From positions 5,211,001-5,275,000 of the forward strand of contig NZ_CP029552.1 of NCBI RefSeq assembly GCF_003173775.1: a stretch of 64,000 nt of DNA, in the 5' to 3' direction. Under the pieces are notes generated by a model that worked only from the letters and a program-made list of their open reading frames with translations, did not search any database and was not told the origin of the DNA. Of the stretch, positions 16,023 to 26,370 are shown one piece after another. This DNA is from Methylobacterium sp. 17Sr1-1 (lineage in GTDB: Bacteria; Pseudomonadota; Alphaproteobacteria; Rhizobiales; Beijerinckiaceae). The position numbers were made by a program, and so were the translations under genes. Position 1 is the first letter of the stretch, and each line of letters opens with the position of its first letter.

Positions 16023-17495
16023 TTACTCGATCCCGAGCTTCGCCTTCAGCAGCGCGTTCACCGCCGCCGGGTTGGCCTTGCCGCCCGTCGCCTTCATGGT
16101 CTGGCCGACGAACCAGCCGAGCAGGGTCGGCTTGGCCTTGGCCTGCTCGACCTTGTCGGGATTGGCCGCGATGATCTGGTCGATCGCCGCCTCGATCGCG
16201 CCGGTATCGGTGACCTGGCGCAGGCCGCGGCTCTCGACGACCTGGCGCGGGTCGCCGCCCTCGCTCCAGACGATCTCGAACACGTCCTTGGCGATCTTGC
16301 CCGAGATGGTGCCGTCGCCGATGAGGTCGACGATCGCGCCGAGCTGGTCCGCCGAGACCGGGCTGTCCTCGATGCCCTTGCCCTCCTTGTTCAGGCGGCC
16401 GAACAGCTCGTTGATGACCCAGTTCGCCGCGATCTTGCCGTCGCGGCCCTTGGCCACCGCCTCGAAGTAGTCGGCGGACGCACGCTCGGCCACCAGCACC
16501 GTCGCGTCGTAGGGCGAGAGGCCGTACGCGTCGATGAAGCGGGCCTTCTTGGCGTCGGGCAGCTCCGGCAGGCCGGCGGCGAGGCCGTCGACGAAGGCCT
16601 GGTCGAATTCGAGCGGCAGCAGGTCCGGATCGGGGAAGTAGCGGTAATCGTGCGCCTCTTCCTTCGAGCGCATCGAGCGGGTCTCGCCCTTGTTCGGGTC
16701 GAACAGGCGGGTCTCCTGGTCGATCGTGCCGCCATCCTCGATGATCGCGATCTGGCGCCGCGCCTCGACCTCGATCGCCTGGCCGATGAAGCGGATCGAG
16801 TTGACGTTCTTGATCTCGCAGCGGGTGCCGAAGGGGTCGCCGGGCTTGCGCACCGAGACGTTCACGTCGGCCCGGAGATTGCCCTTCTCCATGTCGCCGT
16901 CGCAGGTGCCGAGATAGCGCAGGATGGTGCGCAGCTTCGTCACGTAGGCCTTGGCCTCCTCCGACGAGCGCAGGTCCGGCTTCGAGACGATCTCCATCAG
17001 CGCCACGCCCGACCGGTTGAGGTCGACGAAGCTCATCGTCGGGGACTGGTCGTGCAGCGACTTGCCGGCATCCTGCTCGAGGTGCAGGCGCTCGATCCCG
17101 ACCCGGATGCTCTCGCCGTCGGGCAGGTCGACCAGCACCTCGCCCTCGCCGACGATCGGGCTCTTGTACTGGCTGATCTGGTAGCCCTGGGGCAGGTCCG
17201 GGTAGAAGTAGTTCTTCCGGTCGAACACCGAGCGGTGGTTGATCTGCGCCTTGAGGCCTAAGCCCGTGCGCACCGCCTGCGCGACGCATTCGCGGTTGAT
17301 CACCGGCAGCATGCCGGGCATCGCGGCGTCGACCAGCGAGACGTTGTCGTTCGGCTCGGCCCCGAAGGCGGTCGGCGCGCCGGAAAACAGCTTCGAGCGG
17401 CTGGTGACCTGGGCATGGATCTCCATGCCGATCACCACCTCCCAGTCGCCCAGCGCGCCCTTGATCAGCTTCTTGGGGTTCACGGGAGCGTTCAT
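16023..17495 (-). CDS. gatB: Asp/Glu-tRNA amidotransferase subunit B
   Basis: 490 residues, full length for the family. GatB binds tRNA and, with GatA and GatC, converts Glu-tRNA(Gln) or Asp-tRNA(Asn) to the amide form. Seen motifs: [55 protein letters not shown], and [20 protein letters not shown]. The helical tail with the YqeY-like domain ends [16 protein letters not shown]. The start at 17495 (MNAPVNPKK) is preferred; six earlier codons in frame lack a ribosome-binding site. A membrane-protein gene separates it from gatA. Confidence 0.95.
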   Translation of the reverse strand: MNAPVNPKKLIKGALGDWEVVIGMEIHAQVTSRSKLFSGAPTAFGAEPNDNVSLVDAAMPGMLPVINRECVAQAVRTGLGLKAQINHRSVFDRKNYFYPDLPQGYQISQYKSPIVGEGEVLVDLPDGESIRVGIERLHLEQDAGKSLHDQSPTMSFVDLNRSGVALMEIVSKPDLRSSEEAKAYVTKLRTILRYLGTCDGDMEKGNLRADVNVSVRKPGDPFGTRCEIKNVNSIRFIGQAIEVEARRQIAIIEDGGTIDQETRLFDPNKGETRSMRSKEEAHDYRYFPDPDLLPLEFDQAFVDGLAAGLPELPDAKKARFIDAYGLSPYDATVLVAERASADYFEAVAKGRDGKIAANWVINELFGRLNKEGKGIEDSPVSADQLGAIVDLIGDGTISGKIAKDVFEIVWSEGGDPRQVVESRGLRQVTDTGAIEAAIDQIIAANPDKVEQAKAKPTLLGWFVGQTMKATGGKANPAAVNALLKAKLGIE

Positions 17496-17520
17496 GAGGG
17501 TCTGGTCTCTCAAGCGATTC

Positions 17521-17672
17521 TCCCCTCTCCCGTGTGGGAGAGGGGCCGGGGGTGAGGGTGCTACGGTTCTAAGTCGAGCACTCGGCGTTGAGCTGCCAGC
17601 ACAACGGTCAGCGACTTACACTGAACCGTAGCACCCTCACCCCCAGCCCCTCTCCCACACGGGAGAGGGGGG
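17521..17672. repeat. Large inverted repeat with about 49-base arms (family D)
   Basis: The left arm runs from TCCCCTCTCCCGTGTGGGAG through GGTGAGGGTGCTACGGTTC. The right arm mirrors it (GAACCGTAGCACCCTCACC ... CCCTCTCCCACACGGGAG) around a 53-base centre. Each arm also has a small hairpin at its outer tip. A related, less perfect copy is at 29959-30111. It lies between gatB and the membrane protein gene. Confidence 0.85.
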
Positions 17673-17718
17673 GTAGGTTGAGTCTAGTAGGAAGGGTGGC
17701 GCCAGCCGGTCAAGCGCG

Positions 17719-18027
17719 TCAAGCGCGCGGCGCGATGGCTCGCCGGGCGGTGTAGCCGATGATCGCGTAGATCAGCGCCGCACCGGTGCGCACGGGAAAG
17801 AAGGTCGGAAGTTCCCGCCCGATCGGCGCCGGCCACGGCACGCCGATCCCGGTCAGCACCCACGACACCAGCACCGAGCCGACGAGCGCGATCATCGCGA
17901 CGAGCACGACCTTGCCGAACTGGTCCGCCTTCCAGCCGAGGTAGAGCGCGAGCCCGATCAGGACCGGATCGAACGCCGCCAGGATCCAGACGGAGGGCGG
18001 GTAGTAGGGGACGGTCGGGTGGTTCAC
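17719..18027 (-). CDS. Small membrane protein coupled to gatA
   Basis: About 102 residues with three hydrophobic segments ([52 protein letters not shown]). The GTG at 18027 overlaps the gatA stop by four bases (GTGA), which favours translational coupling; two further GTG codons lie upstream inside gatA. I recognise no family beyond short uncharacterised membrane proteins. Its place between gatA and gatB need not imply a role in tRNA amidation. Confidence 0.65.
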   Translation of the reverse strand: MNHPTVPYYPPSVWILAAFDPVLIGLALYLGWKADQFGKVVLVAMIALVGSVLVSWVLTGIGVPWPAPIGRELPTFFPVRTGAALIYAIIGYTARRAIAPRA

Positions 18028-19532
18028 GCCCACCACGCCTGCGGCAGGGCGATGCAGCCCGCCGCCTCCTCGATCACCTGGCCCGCGGCGAACAGGGTCT
18101 CCTCGTCGAAGGGACGGCCGATGAGCTGGAGGCCGAGGGGCAGGCCTTGCGCGTCGAGCCCCGCCGGCACCGCGAGGCCGGGCAGGCCCGCCATGTTCAC
18201 CGTCACGGTGAACACGTCGAGGAGGTACATCTCGACCGGGTCGGCCTTCGCCTTCTCGCCGAAGCCGAAGGCGGCGGACGGGGTGGTGGGGGTGAGGATC
18301 GCGTCGACGCCCGAGGCGTAGACCTCTTCGAAGTCGCGCTTGATCAGCGTGCGGATCTTCTGGGCCCGGACGTAATAGGCGTCGTAATAGCCGGCCGAGA
18401 GCACGTAGGTGCCGATCATGATCCGGCGCTTGACCTCGCGGCCGAAGCCGGCGGCGCGGGTCGCCTCGTACATCCCGACGATGTCACGCCCCGGCACGCG
18501 CAGGCCGTAGCGGACGCCGTCGTAGCGGGCGAGGTTCGAGGAGGCCTCGGCCGGCGCCACGATGTAGTAGGCCGGCAGGGCATACTTGGTGTGCGGCAGC
18601 GAGACCTCGACCACCTTGGCGCCGGCGTCGCGCAGCCAATCGGCGCCCTGCTGCCACAGCCGCTCGATCTCGGCCGGCATGCCGTCGACCCGGTACTCCT
18701 TCGGGATGCCGATGGTCAGGCCCTTGACGCCGCGATTCACCGCCGCCTCGAAGTCGGGCACCGGGATGTCGACCGAGGTGGTGTCCTTGTCGTCGTGGCC
18801 GGACATCGAGGTGAGCAGGATCGCGGTGTCGCGCACCGTGCGGGCGATCGGCCCGGCCTGGTCGAGGGACGAGGCGAAGGCGACGGTGCCCCAGCGGGAG
18901 CAGCGGCCGTAGGTCGGCTTGATGCCGACGGTGCCGGTGAAGGCCGCCGGCTGGCGGATCGAGCCGCCGGTGTCGGTGGCGGTGGCGCCCAGGCACAGGC
19001 GGGCCGCGACCGCGGCGGCCGAGCCGCCCGACGAGCCGCCGGGCACCAGCTTGGCGTCGGAAAGCTTGCCGTCGGCACCTTGGCGCCGCCACGGCGAGAT
19101 CACCGGGCCGTAGGCGCTGGTCTCGTTCGACGAGCCCATGGCGAACTCGTCGAGGTTGAGCTTGCCGAGCATCACCGCGCCGTCGCGCCACAGGTTGTGG
19201 CTGACGGTGGATTCGTAGTGCGGCTGGAAGCCTTCGAGGATCTTCGAGCCCGCGGTGGTGGCGACCCCGTGGGTGCAGAACAGGTCCTTGATGCCGAGCG
19301 GCAGGCCCTCGAGGGGCCGCGCCTCGCCGGCGGCGAGCTTCTGGTCGGCGACCTCCGCCATCGCGAGCGCCCGGTCGGGCGTCTCGAGCAGGTAGGCGTT
19401 GAGGAGGCGGGCCTTCTCCATCGCGTCGAGATGGGCCTGCGCCAGCTCCCGGGCGGAGAACTCCTTCGCCCGCAGGCCGTCGCGGGCCTGCGCCAGGGTG
19501 AGGTCGGTCAGCTCTGCCGGCTTGGTGCTCAC
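18024..19532 (-). CDS. gatA: Asp/Glu-tRNA amidotransferase subunit A
   Basis: 502 residues, the glutaminase/amidase subunit. The amidase signature is clear: [20 protein letters not shown] carries the catalytic Lys, and [20 protein letters not shown] with [16 protein letters not shown] carries the Ser-cisSer-Lys site. [21 protein letters not shown] is the usual C-terminal strand. It releases ammonia from glutamine for transfer in GatB. It begins with GTG (VSTKPAEL) 82 bases after gatC and ends overlapping a membrane protein gene. Confidence 0.95.
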   Translation of the reverse strand: MSTKPAELTDLTLAQARDGLRAKEFSARELAQAHLDAMEKARLLNAYLLETPDRALAMAEVADQKLAAGEARPLEGLPLGIKDLFCTHGVATTAGSKILEGFQPHYESTVSHNLWRDGAVMLGKLNLDEFAMGSSNETSAYGPVISPWRRQGADGKLSDAKLVPGGSSGGSAAAVAARLCLGATATDTGGSIRQPAAFTGTVGIKPTYGRCSRWGTVAFASSLDQAGPIARTVRDTAILLTSMSGHDDKDTTSVDIPVPDFEAAVNRGVKGLTIGIPKEYRVDGMPAEIERLWQQGADWLRDAGAKVVEVSLPHTKYALPAYYIVAPAEASSNLARYDGVRYGLRVPGRDIVGMYEATRAAGFGREVKRRIMIGTYVLSAGYYDAYYVRAQKIRTLIKRDFEEVYASGVDAILTPTTPSAAFGFGEKAKADPVEMYLLDVFTVTVNMAGLPGLAVPAGLDAQGLPLGLQLIGRPFDEETLFAAGQVIEEAAGCIALPQAWWA

Positions 19533-19614
19533 GATCGTCCGTCCTGTCGCGGCCCGTCGGCCGCCATGGGTGCGCTGAAAGGGGTCTGCAGGTCGAGGTT
19601 GCTCGGAGCCGAGC

Positions 19615-19902
19615 CTACTCGACGACCTTCGGCACCACGAAATAGTTGTCCTCGGTCAGAGGTGCGTTGAACACGATCTCGCGGGCATGCCCGCCGTCGG
19701 TGATCACGTCCTCGCGGCTCTTCATCGCCATCGGGGTCACCGAGGTCATCGGCTCGACGCCGGAGACGTCGACCGCGTCGAGCTGCTCGACGAAGGACAG
19801 GATGGCGTTGAGCTCGTCCTGGAGCGGTGCCACCTCCTCGTCGGTGACTGCGATCCGCGCCAGGTGCGCGATGCGCCGGACCGTCTTGGCGTCGACCGAC
19901 AT
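19615..19902 (-). CDS. gatC: Asp/Glu-tRNA amidotransferase subunit C
   Basis: 95 residues, standard for GatC, which wraps around GatA and stabilises the complex. Motifs: [19 protein letters not shown], then [29 protein letters not shown] and the ending [14 protein letters not shown]. The ATG at 19902 has CGGAG 5 bases upstream and was preferred to a GTG two codons earlier. It leads the gatC-gatA group on the minus strand. Confidence 0.93.
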   Translation of the reverse strand: MSVDAKTVRRIAHLARIAVTDEEVAPLQDELNAILSFVEQLDAVDVSGVEPMTSVTPMAMKSREDVITDGGHAREIVFNAPLTEDNYFVVPKVVE

Positions 19903-20013
19903 GGGCACTCCGTTCGGACAAGCGGGAGACCGGGCGCGACACGGCCCGGCGGCCGGGTCACGGCCGCGGGGCGCTATAGCACCGGCTTTCGCGCTGCCGC
20001 AACGGGCGGAGGG

Positions 20014-20418
20014 TCAGGCCGTCGGGATCCGCAGCGGCAGCGCCGCGATGGCGTTGGTGCGGGCGTTCGGCACCTCGATCAGCACCGCCCGGGGCTTGAA
20101 GTGGCGGCGCGCCTCCGAGCCGCCGAAGTAGAGGACCGCGGCGGCGGTCACCAGCATCAGCTTGTGCTTGCGCTCCATCCGCCGGCGCGCCGGCACGGGC
20201 GCGGGGGCCGCGTCCGGGCGGCCCGCGGCAGGGCGGATCCCGCGGCCGATGGCGAGGATCGCGTCCGCCGGCACGCGCCGGCGGGGCGCGGCATCGGTCG
20301 GGACGCTCCCGTCGCGGTCGAGGGCCGTCGCACCCGGGATCCGCGGCGCCGATCCGTCGGCGGGGCTTGGCTCCTGCCGGCCGGGAGCGAGCGCGAAGGG
20401 AAGGATGTCGGCAGCCAC
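20014..20418 (-). CDS. Hypothetical protein with one membrane helix
   Basis: 134 residues from a GTG preceded by GAGG. The first 90 residues are Pro/Ala/Arg-rich and probably disordered. One hydrophobic helix follows (KHKLMLVTAAAVLYFGG), then a short tail (ARRHFKPRAVLIEVPNARTN). I recognise no family. The frame is open and its composition fits coding DNA, but another start or a non-coding frame cannot be excluded. Confidence 0.45.
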   Translation of the reverse strand: MAADILPFALAPGRQEPSPADGSAPRIPGATALDRDGSVPTDAAPRRRVPADAILAIGRGIRPAAGRPDAAPAPVPARRRMERKHKLMLVTAAAVLYFGGSEARRHFKPRAVLIEVPNARTNAIAALPLRIPTA

Positions 20419-20565
20419 GGGCGACCTCGGTGAAGGGAGACGACAGGTTAACGCCTGGTTAATCCCACCGGCCCCGCCCCGCCATGTCAACCTTTCGTTA
20501 ACCTTAACGCCGCCGGCCGCGGCGCGGCGCGACGGCCGCCCCGGCGGAGGGCGGCCGCCCTGGTT

Positions 20566-21267
20566 CTACTGCACCGTGACGGCGGTGCCCTTGTGCGGCA
20601 CGATCACCTGCACGCCGCTGCCGTCCATGGCGGCGACGAAGCGGTCGGCGCTCGGATCGACGATCGGGAAGGAGCCGTAGTGGCAGGGGATCACGGCCTT
20701 GGGCTTGAAGAAGCGCGTGACGGCGAGCGCCGCGGTCTCCGCCCCCATGGTGAAGCGGTCGCCGACCGGCACCATCAGCACATCGGGGCGGTAGATCTCC
20801 TGGATCAGCGCCATGTCGCCGAAGATGTCGGTGTCGCCCATGTGGTAGACCGTCGGCTCGCCCTCGGCCCGCACGATCACGCCGTTCGGCAGCCCGAGCG
20901 GCACCGTCACCCCGGCCTCGCTCATGCCGGCCGAGTGGTCGGCCCGCACCAGGCTGACCCTGAAGCCCCCGACATCGACCGTGCCGCCGGTGTTCATCGG
21001 CTCGAACTGCGTCACGCCCTTCGAGGACAGCCACATGCACAGGTCGTAGTTGGTGACGACCTTGGCACCGGTCTCGGCGGCGATCTCGACCGTGTCGCCG
21101 ACATGGTCGCCGTGGCCGTGGGTGATCAGGATGTGGGTCGCGCCCTCGGTCGCCGCCTTGCGGTCGCCCTCGAAGGCCGGGTTGCCGCTGAAGAACGGAT
21201 CGATCAACACGTGAGCGCAGCCGAAATCGAGGCGGAAGGTGGAATGGCCGAACCAGGTGATGCGCAT
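20566..21267 (-). CDS. UPF0173-type metal-dependent hydrolase, metallo-beta-lactamase fold
   Basis: 233 residues. The N-terminus [16 protein letters not shown] and the metal motif [12 protein letters not shown] (HxHxDH) place it in the UPF0173 branch. Further ligands are in [21 protein letters not shown] and IPCHYGSFP. Members bind two metals and cleave phosphoester or related bonds; the substrate is not known. GGAG precedes the start. It is divergent from ruvX, 110 bases away. Confidence 0.88.
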   Translation of the reverse strand: MRITWFGHSTFRLDFGCAHVLIDPFFSGNPAFEGDRKAATEGATHILITHGHGDHVGDTVEIAAETGAKVVTNYDLCMWLSSKGVTQFEPMNTGGTVDVGGFRVSLVRADHSAGMSEAGVTVPLGLPNGVIVRAEGEPTVYHMGDTDIFGDMALIQEIYRPDVLMVPVGDRFTMGAETAALAVTRFFKPKAVIPCHYGSFPIVDPSADRFVAAMDGSGVQVIVPHKGTAVTVQ

Positions 21268-21377
21268 CGGATGGTCTCCGGGCGAGGATTTTTTCGGTGT
21301 GGGACTCGGCGGCAGCCCGCCCGGACGCTGCGGCGGGGCGGGGCCGGCACCGCCTACTTAACGCGCGGAGGCCGGCC

Positions 21378-21875
21378 GTGAACCGGGAGACGATCGCAGC
21401 CTTCGCGGCCGAGTCGCGCGGGGGCGCCCGCCTGCTCGGGCTCGACCTCGGCACCAAGACCATCGGGCTCGCCCTCTCGGACGTGCAGCGCCGGATCGCC
21501 TCGCCGCTGGAGACGATCAAGCGGGTCAAGTTCACGCCCGACGCGGCGACCCTGGCGGGGATCGCGACAAAGCACGGGGTCGGCGGGCTGGTGGTCGGGC
21601 TGCCCCTCAACATGGACGGCAGCGAGGGCCCGCGGGTGCAATCGACCCGGGCCTTCGTGCGCAACCTGAAGCCGATCCTGCCCCTGCCGGTCCTGTTCTG
21701 GGACGAGCGCCTGTCGACGGCGGCCGTCACCCGCACCCTGCTGGAGGCCGACGCCTCCCGGGCGCGCCGCGGCGAACTCGTCGACAAGCTGGCCGCCGCC
21801 TACATCCTGCAGGGCTGCCTGGATGTGCTGGACGGGCTGCGGGAGGAGGGGGAGGACGACTTTTCGGAAGGGTAG
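21378..21875 (+). CDS. ruvX: Putative Holliday junction resolvase RuvX/YqgF
   Basis: 165 residues with an RNase H-like fold: [17 protein letters not shown] (first catalytic Asp), [34 protein letters not shown] (second acidic site) and [14 protein letters not shown]. The family resolves branched nucleic acids or matures the 5' end of 16S rRNA precursor. The start is a GTG with GGAG 7 bases before it. It is followed by a long inverted repeat that separates it from topA. Confidence 0.9.
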   Translation: MNRETIAAFAAESRGGARLLGLDLGTKTIGLALSDVQRRIASPLETIKRVKFTPDAATLAGIATKHGVGGLVVGLPLNMDGSEGPRVQSTRAFVRNLKPILPLPVLFWDERLSTAAVTRTLLEADASRARRGELVDKLAAAYILQGCLDVLDGLREEGEDDFSEG

Positions 21876-21895
21876 GGCGTGACGCCCAACCCTTC

Positions 21896-22190
21896 CTCCT
21901 CTGTGGCAGGGCTGTCCGTGAGAAGGAACGGCGCGGGTTTCCCCCTCTCCCCGCGGGCGGGGAGAGGACTTCATCGACCTTGTCGTCGATGAAGTGAGCG
22001 CAGGCGAAGGCCGAAGCGAGGGTGAGGGGGTGTTTCCGGAGGAGTCTTATCCGGAGACACCCCCTCACCCTCGCAGCGAACCTTGGGTTCGCTGCTCCCT
22101 GAGCCCCTTCGGAGCTCAGGCCTCTCCCCGCCCGCGGGGAGAGGGGAATGCCCGCGCCGTTCTTTTCCCCGGACAGTCCCACAAAGAAGG
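21896..22190. repeat. Long inverted intergenic repeat, family A copy 2
   Basis: Left arm: CTGTCCGTGAGAAGGAACGG, then GCGGGTTTCCCCCTCTCC. Right arm: GGAGAGGGGAATGCCCGCGC and TTTTCCCCGGACAG. The centre has two further mirrored parts: GGTGAGGGGGTGTTTCCGG against CCGGAGACACCCCCTCACC, and a hairpin with GAACC/TTGGGTTC. It lies between the convergent ruvX and topA genes and could stop transcripts from both sides. Confidence 0.85.
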
Positions 22191-22220
22191 GGCAGGGGTC
22201 ACGCGCTCGGCCGCAGCACC

Positions 22221-24998
22221 CTACTCGCCGGCCGCGCTCTTCGCCGCCGGCTTCTTCGCCGGAGCCTTCTTGGCGGCCGGCTTGGCGGCAGCGCTCTTAG
22301 CCGGGGTCTTGCGCGCCGCAGACTTCGGCTTCGCCTCGGCGGCCTCGTCGCCGGAGGCCTCCGTCTCGCCCTTCGCCGCAGCCTTCGCCTTGCCGGCGGC
22401 GGTCTTGCCGGCCGACGCCTTGGCCGGGGCCTTGCGCGCGCCCGCCTTCTTCTTCGTCCCACCCCCAGCCTCGCGGCGGGCCGCGATCAGCCGCAGGGCC
22501 TCGTCGAGCGTCACCGCCTCGGCATCGGCCCCATTCGGCAGGGTGGCGTTGATCTCGCCGTCGGTGACGTAGGCGCCGTAGCGGCCGGCCTTGACGGTGA
22601 CGGGCTTGCCGCTGTCGGGCGCCGTGCCGATCAGCCGGCCGGGATCCTGCGCCGGGCGCCCGCCGCCCTGCTCCTTCTGGACGATCAGGTCGATGGCGCG
22701 GTTGGCGCCGACCTCCAGCACGTCGTCGTCCTTGCCGAGATTGGCGTAGGTCTTGCCGTGCTGCACGTAGGGACCGTAGCGGCCGATATTGGCCAGGATC
22801 GGCTCGCCGGTCTCCGGGTGGCGCGCCACCTCGCGCGGCAGCGAGAGGAGCTTCAAGGCCTTCTCGAGATCGACCGCCGACGGCGACAGACCCTTGGGCA
22901 GGGAGGAGCGCTTCGGCTTCTCCGCCCCCTTCTCGGCCGAGGCCTCGCCGAGTTGCAGGAACGGGCCGAAGCGGCCGTCGCGCAGGGTGACCGGCAGGCC
23001 GGTCTCGGGATCGTCGCCGAGCACCCGCACGCCGGGTTGGCCGCCCTCACTGGCCCCCTCGCCGTCGCCGTCGAGGCCTGTCGCGTTGAGCTGGCGGGTG
23101 TACTTGCACTCGGGATAGTTCGAGCAGCCAACGAAGGCGCCGAACTTGCCGAGCTTGAGCGAGAGCTGGCCGCTGGCGCAGTTCGGGCAGGCCCGCGGGT
23201 TCGAGCCGTCGGCCTTGGCCGGGAAGATGTGCTCGGCGAGCAGCCCGTTCAGCGCCTCCAGCACCTCCGTCGTGCGCAGTTCCTTGGTGCCGGCGATCGC
23301 CGCGGAGAAGTCGCGCCAGAAGTCGCGCAGCACCGCGCGCCAGTCGATCTCGGCGTTCGAGACGCGGTCGAGCTGCGTCTCGAGGTCGGCGGTGAAGTCG
23401 TACTCGACGTAGCGGCGAAAAAAGCTCTCGAGGAAGCCGGTGACGATCCGGCCCTTGTCCTCCGGCACCAGGCGCTTCTTGTCGATCTTGACGTATTCGC
23501 GGTCGCGCAGGACCTGGAGCACGGCGGCGTAGGTCGAGGGCCGGCCGATGCCGAGCTCCTCCATCCGCTTGACCAGGCTCGCCTCGGAGTAGCGCGGCGG
23601 CGGCTCGGTGAAGTGCTGGGTCGCGGCGATGCGCTCGCGGGTCAGCGCGTCGTCCTTGCGCATCGGCGGCAGGCGGCGCGATTCCTCGTCCTCCTCGTCG
23701 TCCTTGCCCTCCTGGTAGAGGGTGAGGAAGCCGTCGAACTTCACCACCTGGCCGGTGGCGCGCAGATCGATGCGACGCGGCCCGACCTGGGCCGCGATCT
23801 CGACCGTGGTGCGCTCGAGTTCCGCCGATTCCATCTGGCTCGCCACCGTGCGGGTCCAGATCAGCTCGTAGAGCTTGGCCTGCTCCGGATCGAGGAAGCG
23901 GGCGACCTCCTTGGGCAGCCGGCTGAGATCGGTCGGGCGCACCGCCTCGTGGGCTTCCTGCGCGTTCTTGGCCTTCACGCTGTACTTGCGCGGAGCGCCC
24001 GGCACGTAGGCGTCGCCGTACTCGGCGCCGATCACCTCGCGGGCCTGAGCGACCGCCTCGGGAGCCATGTCGACGCCGTCGGTCCGCATGTAGGTGATGA
24101 GGCCGACGGTCTCGCCGCCGATCTCGACGCCCTCGTAGAGGCGCTGGGCCACCCGCATCGTCTGGGCCGGGGCGAGGCCGAGCTTGCGCGAGGCCTCCTG
24201 CTGCAGGGTCGAGGTGGTGAAGGGCGGCTGGGGATGGCGCTTGGCGGGCTTGGCCTCGACCGAGGCGACCGTGAAGGTCGCGAGTTCCAGGTCGCGCCGG
24301 AAGGCCTCGGCCTCCTCGGCGGTGCCGACGTCGAGGCGCTGGATCCGCTTGCCGTCGGCGCCGACGAGGCGCGCCTCGAACACCGCGCCGTTCGCGGTCT
24401 TCAGCGTCGCGACGATCGACCAGTATTCCCGCGGCTTGAAGGTCTCGATCTCGCGCTCGCGGTCGCAGACGAGGCGGAGCGCCACCGACTGCACGCGGCC
24501 GGCCGAGCGGGCCCCCGGCAGCTTGCGCCACAGGACCGGCGAGAGGTTGAAGCCGACGAGGTAATCCAGCGCCCGGCGCGCCAGGTAGGCGTCGACCAGC
24601 GCCTGGTCGATCGCCCGCGGCTGGGCCATCGCGGTCGCGACCGCGTCCTTGGTGATGGCGTTGAAGGTGACGCGCTCGACGGCGACGTCCTTCAGCACTT
24701 TCTTGGCCTGCAGCGCCTCCAGCACGTGCCAGGAGATCGCCTCGCCCTCGCGGTCCGGGTCGGTCGCCAGGATCAGCGTGTCGGCGCCCTTCACCGCTTT
24801 CGCGATCTCGGCGACGCGTTTCGCCCCGCGATCCTCCAGCTCCCACAGCATATGGAAGTCCTGCTCGGGATCGACCGAGCCGTCTTTCGCCGGAAGATCC
24901 CGGATATGCCCGAACGAGGCCAGCACCTCGTAGTCGCTGCCGAGGTATTTATTGATCGTCTTGGCTTTGGCGGGCGACTCGACGACGACGACTTTCAT
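22221..24998 (-). CDS. topA: DNA topoisomerase I
   Basis: 925 residues. The Toprim domain has VVVESPAKAKTINKYLG and ATDPDREGEAISWH (metal-binding Asp80, Asp82, Glu84). The catalytic tyrosine is in GLITYMRTDG (Tyr303). One four-cysteine zinc motif is seen (CPNCASG ... CSNYPECKY), followed by toprim-repeat modules with RFGPFLQLGE and RYGPYVQHGK. From about residue 845 the protein has a Lys/Ala/Pro-rich tail with AAKPAAKKAPAKKPAAK motifs, like histone H1. It relaxes negative supercoils. The next gene on the other strand, pyrB, is divergent. Confidence 0.96.
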   Translation of the reverse strand: MKVVVVESPAKAKTINKYLGSDYEVLASFGHIRDLPAKDGSVDPEQDFHMLWELEDRGAKRVAEIAKAVKGADTLILATDPDREGEAISWHVLEALQAKKVLKDVAVERVTFNAITKDAVATAMAQPRAIDQALVDAYLARRALDYLVGFNLSPVLWRKLPGARSAGRVQSVALRLVCDREREIETFKPREYWSIVATLKTANGAVFEARLVGADGKRIQRLDVGTAEEAEAFRRDLELATFTVASVEAKPAKRHPQPPFTTSTLQQEASRKLGLAPAQTMRVAQRLYEGVEIGGETVGLITYMRTDGVDMAPEAVAQAREVIGAEYGDAYVPGAPRKYSVKAKNAQEAHEAVRPTDLSRLPKEVARFLDPEQAKLYELIWTRTVASQMESAELERTTVEIAAQVGPRRIDLRATGQVVKFDGFLTLYQEGKDDEEDEESRRLPPMRKDDALTRERIAATQHFTEPPPRYSEASLVKRMEELGIGRPSTYAAVLQVLRDREYVKIDKKRLVPEDKGRIVTGFLESFFRRYVEYDFTADLETQLDRVSNAEIDWRAVLRDFWRDFSAAIAGTKELRTTEVLEALNGLLAEHIFPAKADGSNPRACPNCASGQLSLKLGKFGAFVGCSNYPECKYTRQLNATGLDGDGEGASEGGQPGVRVLGDDPETGLPVTLRDGRFGPFLQLGEASAEKGAEKPKRSSLPKGLSPSAVDLEKALKLLSLPREVARHPETGEPILANIGRYGPYVQHGKTYANLGKDDDVLEVGANRAIDLIVQKEQGGGRPAQDPGRLIGTAPDSGKPVTVKAGRYGAYVTDGEINATLPNGADAEAVTLDEALRLIAARREAGGGTKKKAGARKAPAKASAGKTAAGKAKAAAKGETEASGDEAAEAKPKSAARKTPAKSAAAKPAAKKAPAKKPAAKSAAGE

Positions 24999-25200
24999 GG
25001 ACGGGCTGCCTCTTCGAAGAGCACACCGCGGCAGATCGGGCTTCAACTTGTGCGGGGCGGCCGGCGCGGATTTTGGCGTGGCGAAGCGGACAAGTGGGTG
25101 ATGACGCGGCGGTTGTCAAATACCCCCGATGATCCGGATGCGTTCCGCAAAGGCCGTCCTTGCGGCCCGGGCCCGCGGCTCCTATAGCGCTCGTCTCAGG

Positions 25201-26148
25201 ATGAGCACCCAGGCACCCCCCGGCTTCCCGCACCGCCACCTCCTCGGCATCGAGGGCCTCTCGCCCCTCGAGATCGCGGCGCTCCTCGACCGTGCCGACG
25301 AGGCCGTCGAGATCAGCCGCCAGGTCGAGAAGAAGCGCACGACCCTGCGCGGGCGCACCCAGATCAACCTGTTCTTCGAGCCCTCGACCCGGACGCAGTC
25401 CTCGTTCGAGCTGGCCGGCAAGCGCCTCGGCGCCGACGTGATGAACATGTCGGTCGCCTCCTCGTCGGTGAAGAAGGGCGAGACCCTGATCGACACCGCC
25501 GCGACCCTCAACGCGATGCGCCCCGACATCATCGTGGTGCGCCACCACCAGGCCGGCGCGGTGCATCTCCTCGCCCGCAAGGTCGATTGTTCTGTGGTCA
25601 ATGCCGGCGACGGCGCCCACGAGCACCCGACCCAGGCGCTCCTCGACGCGCTGACGATCCGGCGCAACAAGGGCCGGGTCGAGGGGCTCACCGTCGCGAT
25701 CTGCGGCGACGTCCTGCATTCGCGGGTGGCGCGCTCCAACATCATCCTGCTGATGGCGCTCGGCGCCCGGGTGCGGGTGATCGGCCCCTCGACCCTGCTG
25801 CCGCCCGGGCTGTCGCGCTTCGGCGTCGAGGTCTTCACCGACATGCGGGCGGGGCTCAAGGACGCCGACATCGTGATGATGCTGCGGCTCCAGCGCGAGC
25901 GGATGAACGGTTCCTTCGTGCCGTCGGTGAAGGAGTACTTCCGCTATTTCGGCCTCGACGGCGACAAGCTGCGCCACGCGAAACCCGACGCGCTCGTGAT
26001 GCATCCCGGCCCGATGAACCGCGGCGTCGAGATCTCGTCCGAGGTCGCCGACGGGGCGCAGTCGCTGATCAGGGAGCAGGTCGAGATGGGGGTCGCGGTG
26101 CGGATGGCGGTGCTGGAAGCGCTGGCCATGCACCTGCCGAATGCGTGA
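25201..26148 (+). CDS. pyrB: Aspartate carbamoyltransferase, catalytic chain
   Basis: 315 residues. It condenses carbamoyl phosphate and aspartate in pyrimidine synthesis. Motifs: [20 protein letters not shown] (carbamoyl phosphate site), [29 protein letters not shown] and [11 protein letters not shown]. The start at 25201 begins just before the family's conserved N-terminus. No regulatory pyrI gene follows; instead a nuclease-fold gene and a dihydroorotase homologue lie downstream, fitting the class of enzyme that assembles with a PyrC-like partner. Confidence 0.95.
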   Translation: MSTQAPPGFPHRHLLGIEGLSPLEIAALLDRADEAVEISRQVEKKRTTLRGRTQINLFFEPSTRTQSSFELAGKRLGADVMNMSVASSSVKKGETLIDTAATLNAMRPDIIVVRHHQAGAVHLLARKVDCSVVNAGDGAHEHPTQALLDALTIRRNKGRVEGLTVAICGDVLHSRVARSNIILLMALGARVRVIGPSTLLPPGLSRFGVEVFTDMRAGLKDADIVMMLRLQRERMNGSFVPSVKEYFRYFGLDGDKLRHAKPDALVMHPGPMNRGVEISSEVADGAQSLIREQVEMGVAVRMAVLEALAMHLPNA

Positions 26149-26169
26149 TGGGGATAGGCGCACCGGCCC

Positions 26170-26340
26170 AACCCTCCCCCCTCTGCGGGGGAGGGTGGCG
26201 AACGAAGTGAGACGGGAGAGGGGCAGCGCGACGGTGATCCAGCGCGCGCCCGCCAGAACGGTTCAGGTCTATCCGGAAACGGGGTTCCCCTCTCCCGCCC
26301 GGCTCCGCCGGGCACCCTCCCCCGCAGAGGGGGGAGGGAT
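26170..26340. repeat. Long inverted intergenic repeat, family A copy 3
   Basis: Arms CCCTCCCCCCTCTGCGGGGG and its mirror CCCCGCAGAGGGGGGAGGG enclose a centre with GCGCGACGGTGATCCAGCGC and GCCAGAACGGTT. That centre aligns with the one at 2727-2783. It separates pyrB from the rest of the pyr group. Confidence 0.85.
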
Positions 26341-26370
26341 CAGGGGCGGCGAACTTGTGAGGAGGGGCGG

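Noticed and set aside
22083..25187. A 1034-codon plus-strand frame opposite topA
   Set aside because: Same GC-driven artefact; the real gene on the minus strand has all catalytic motifs.
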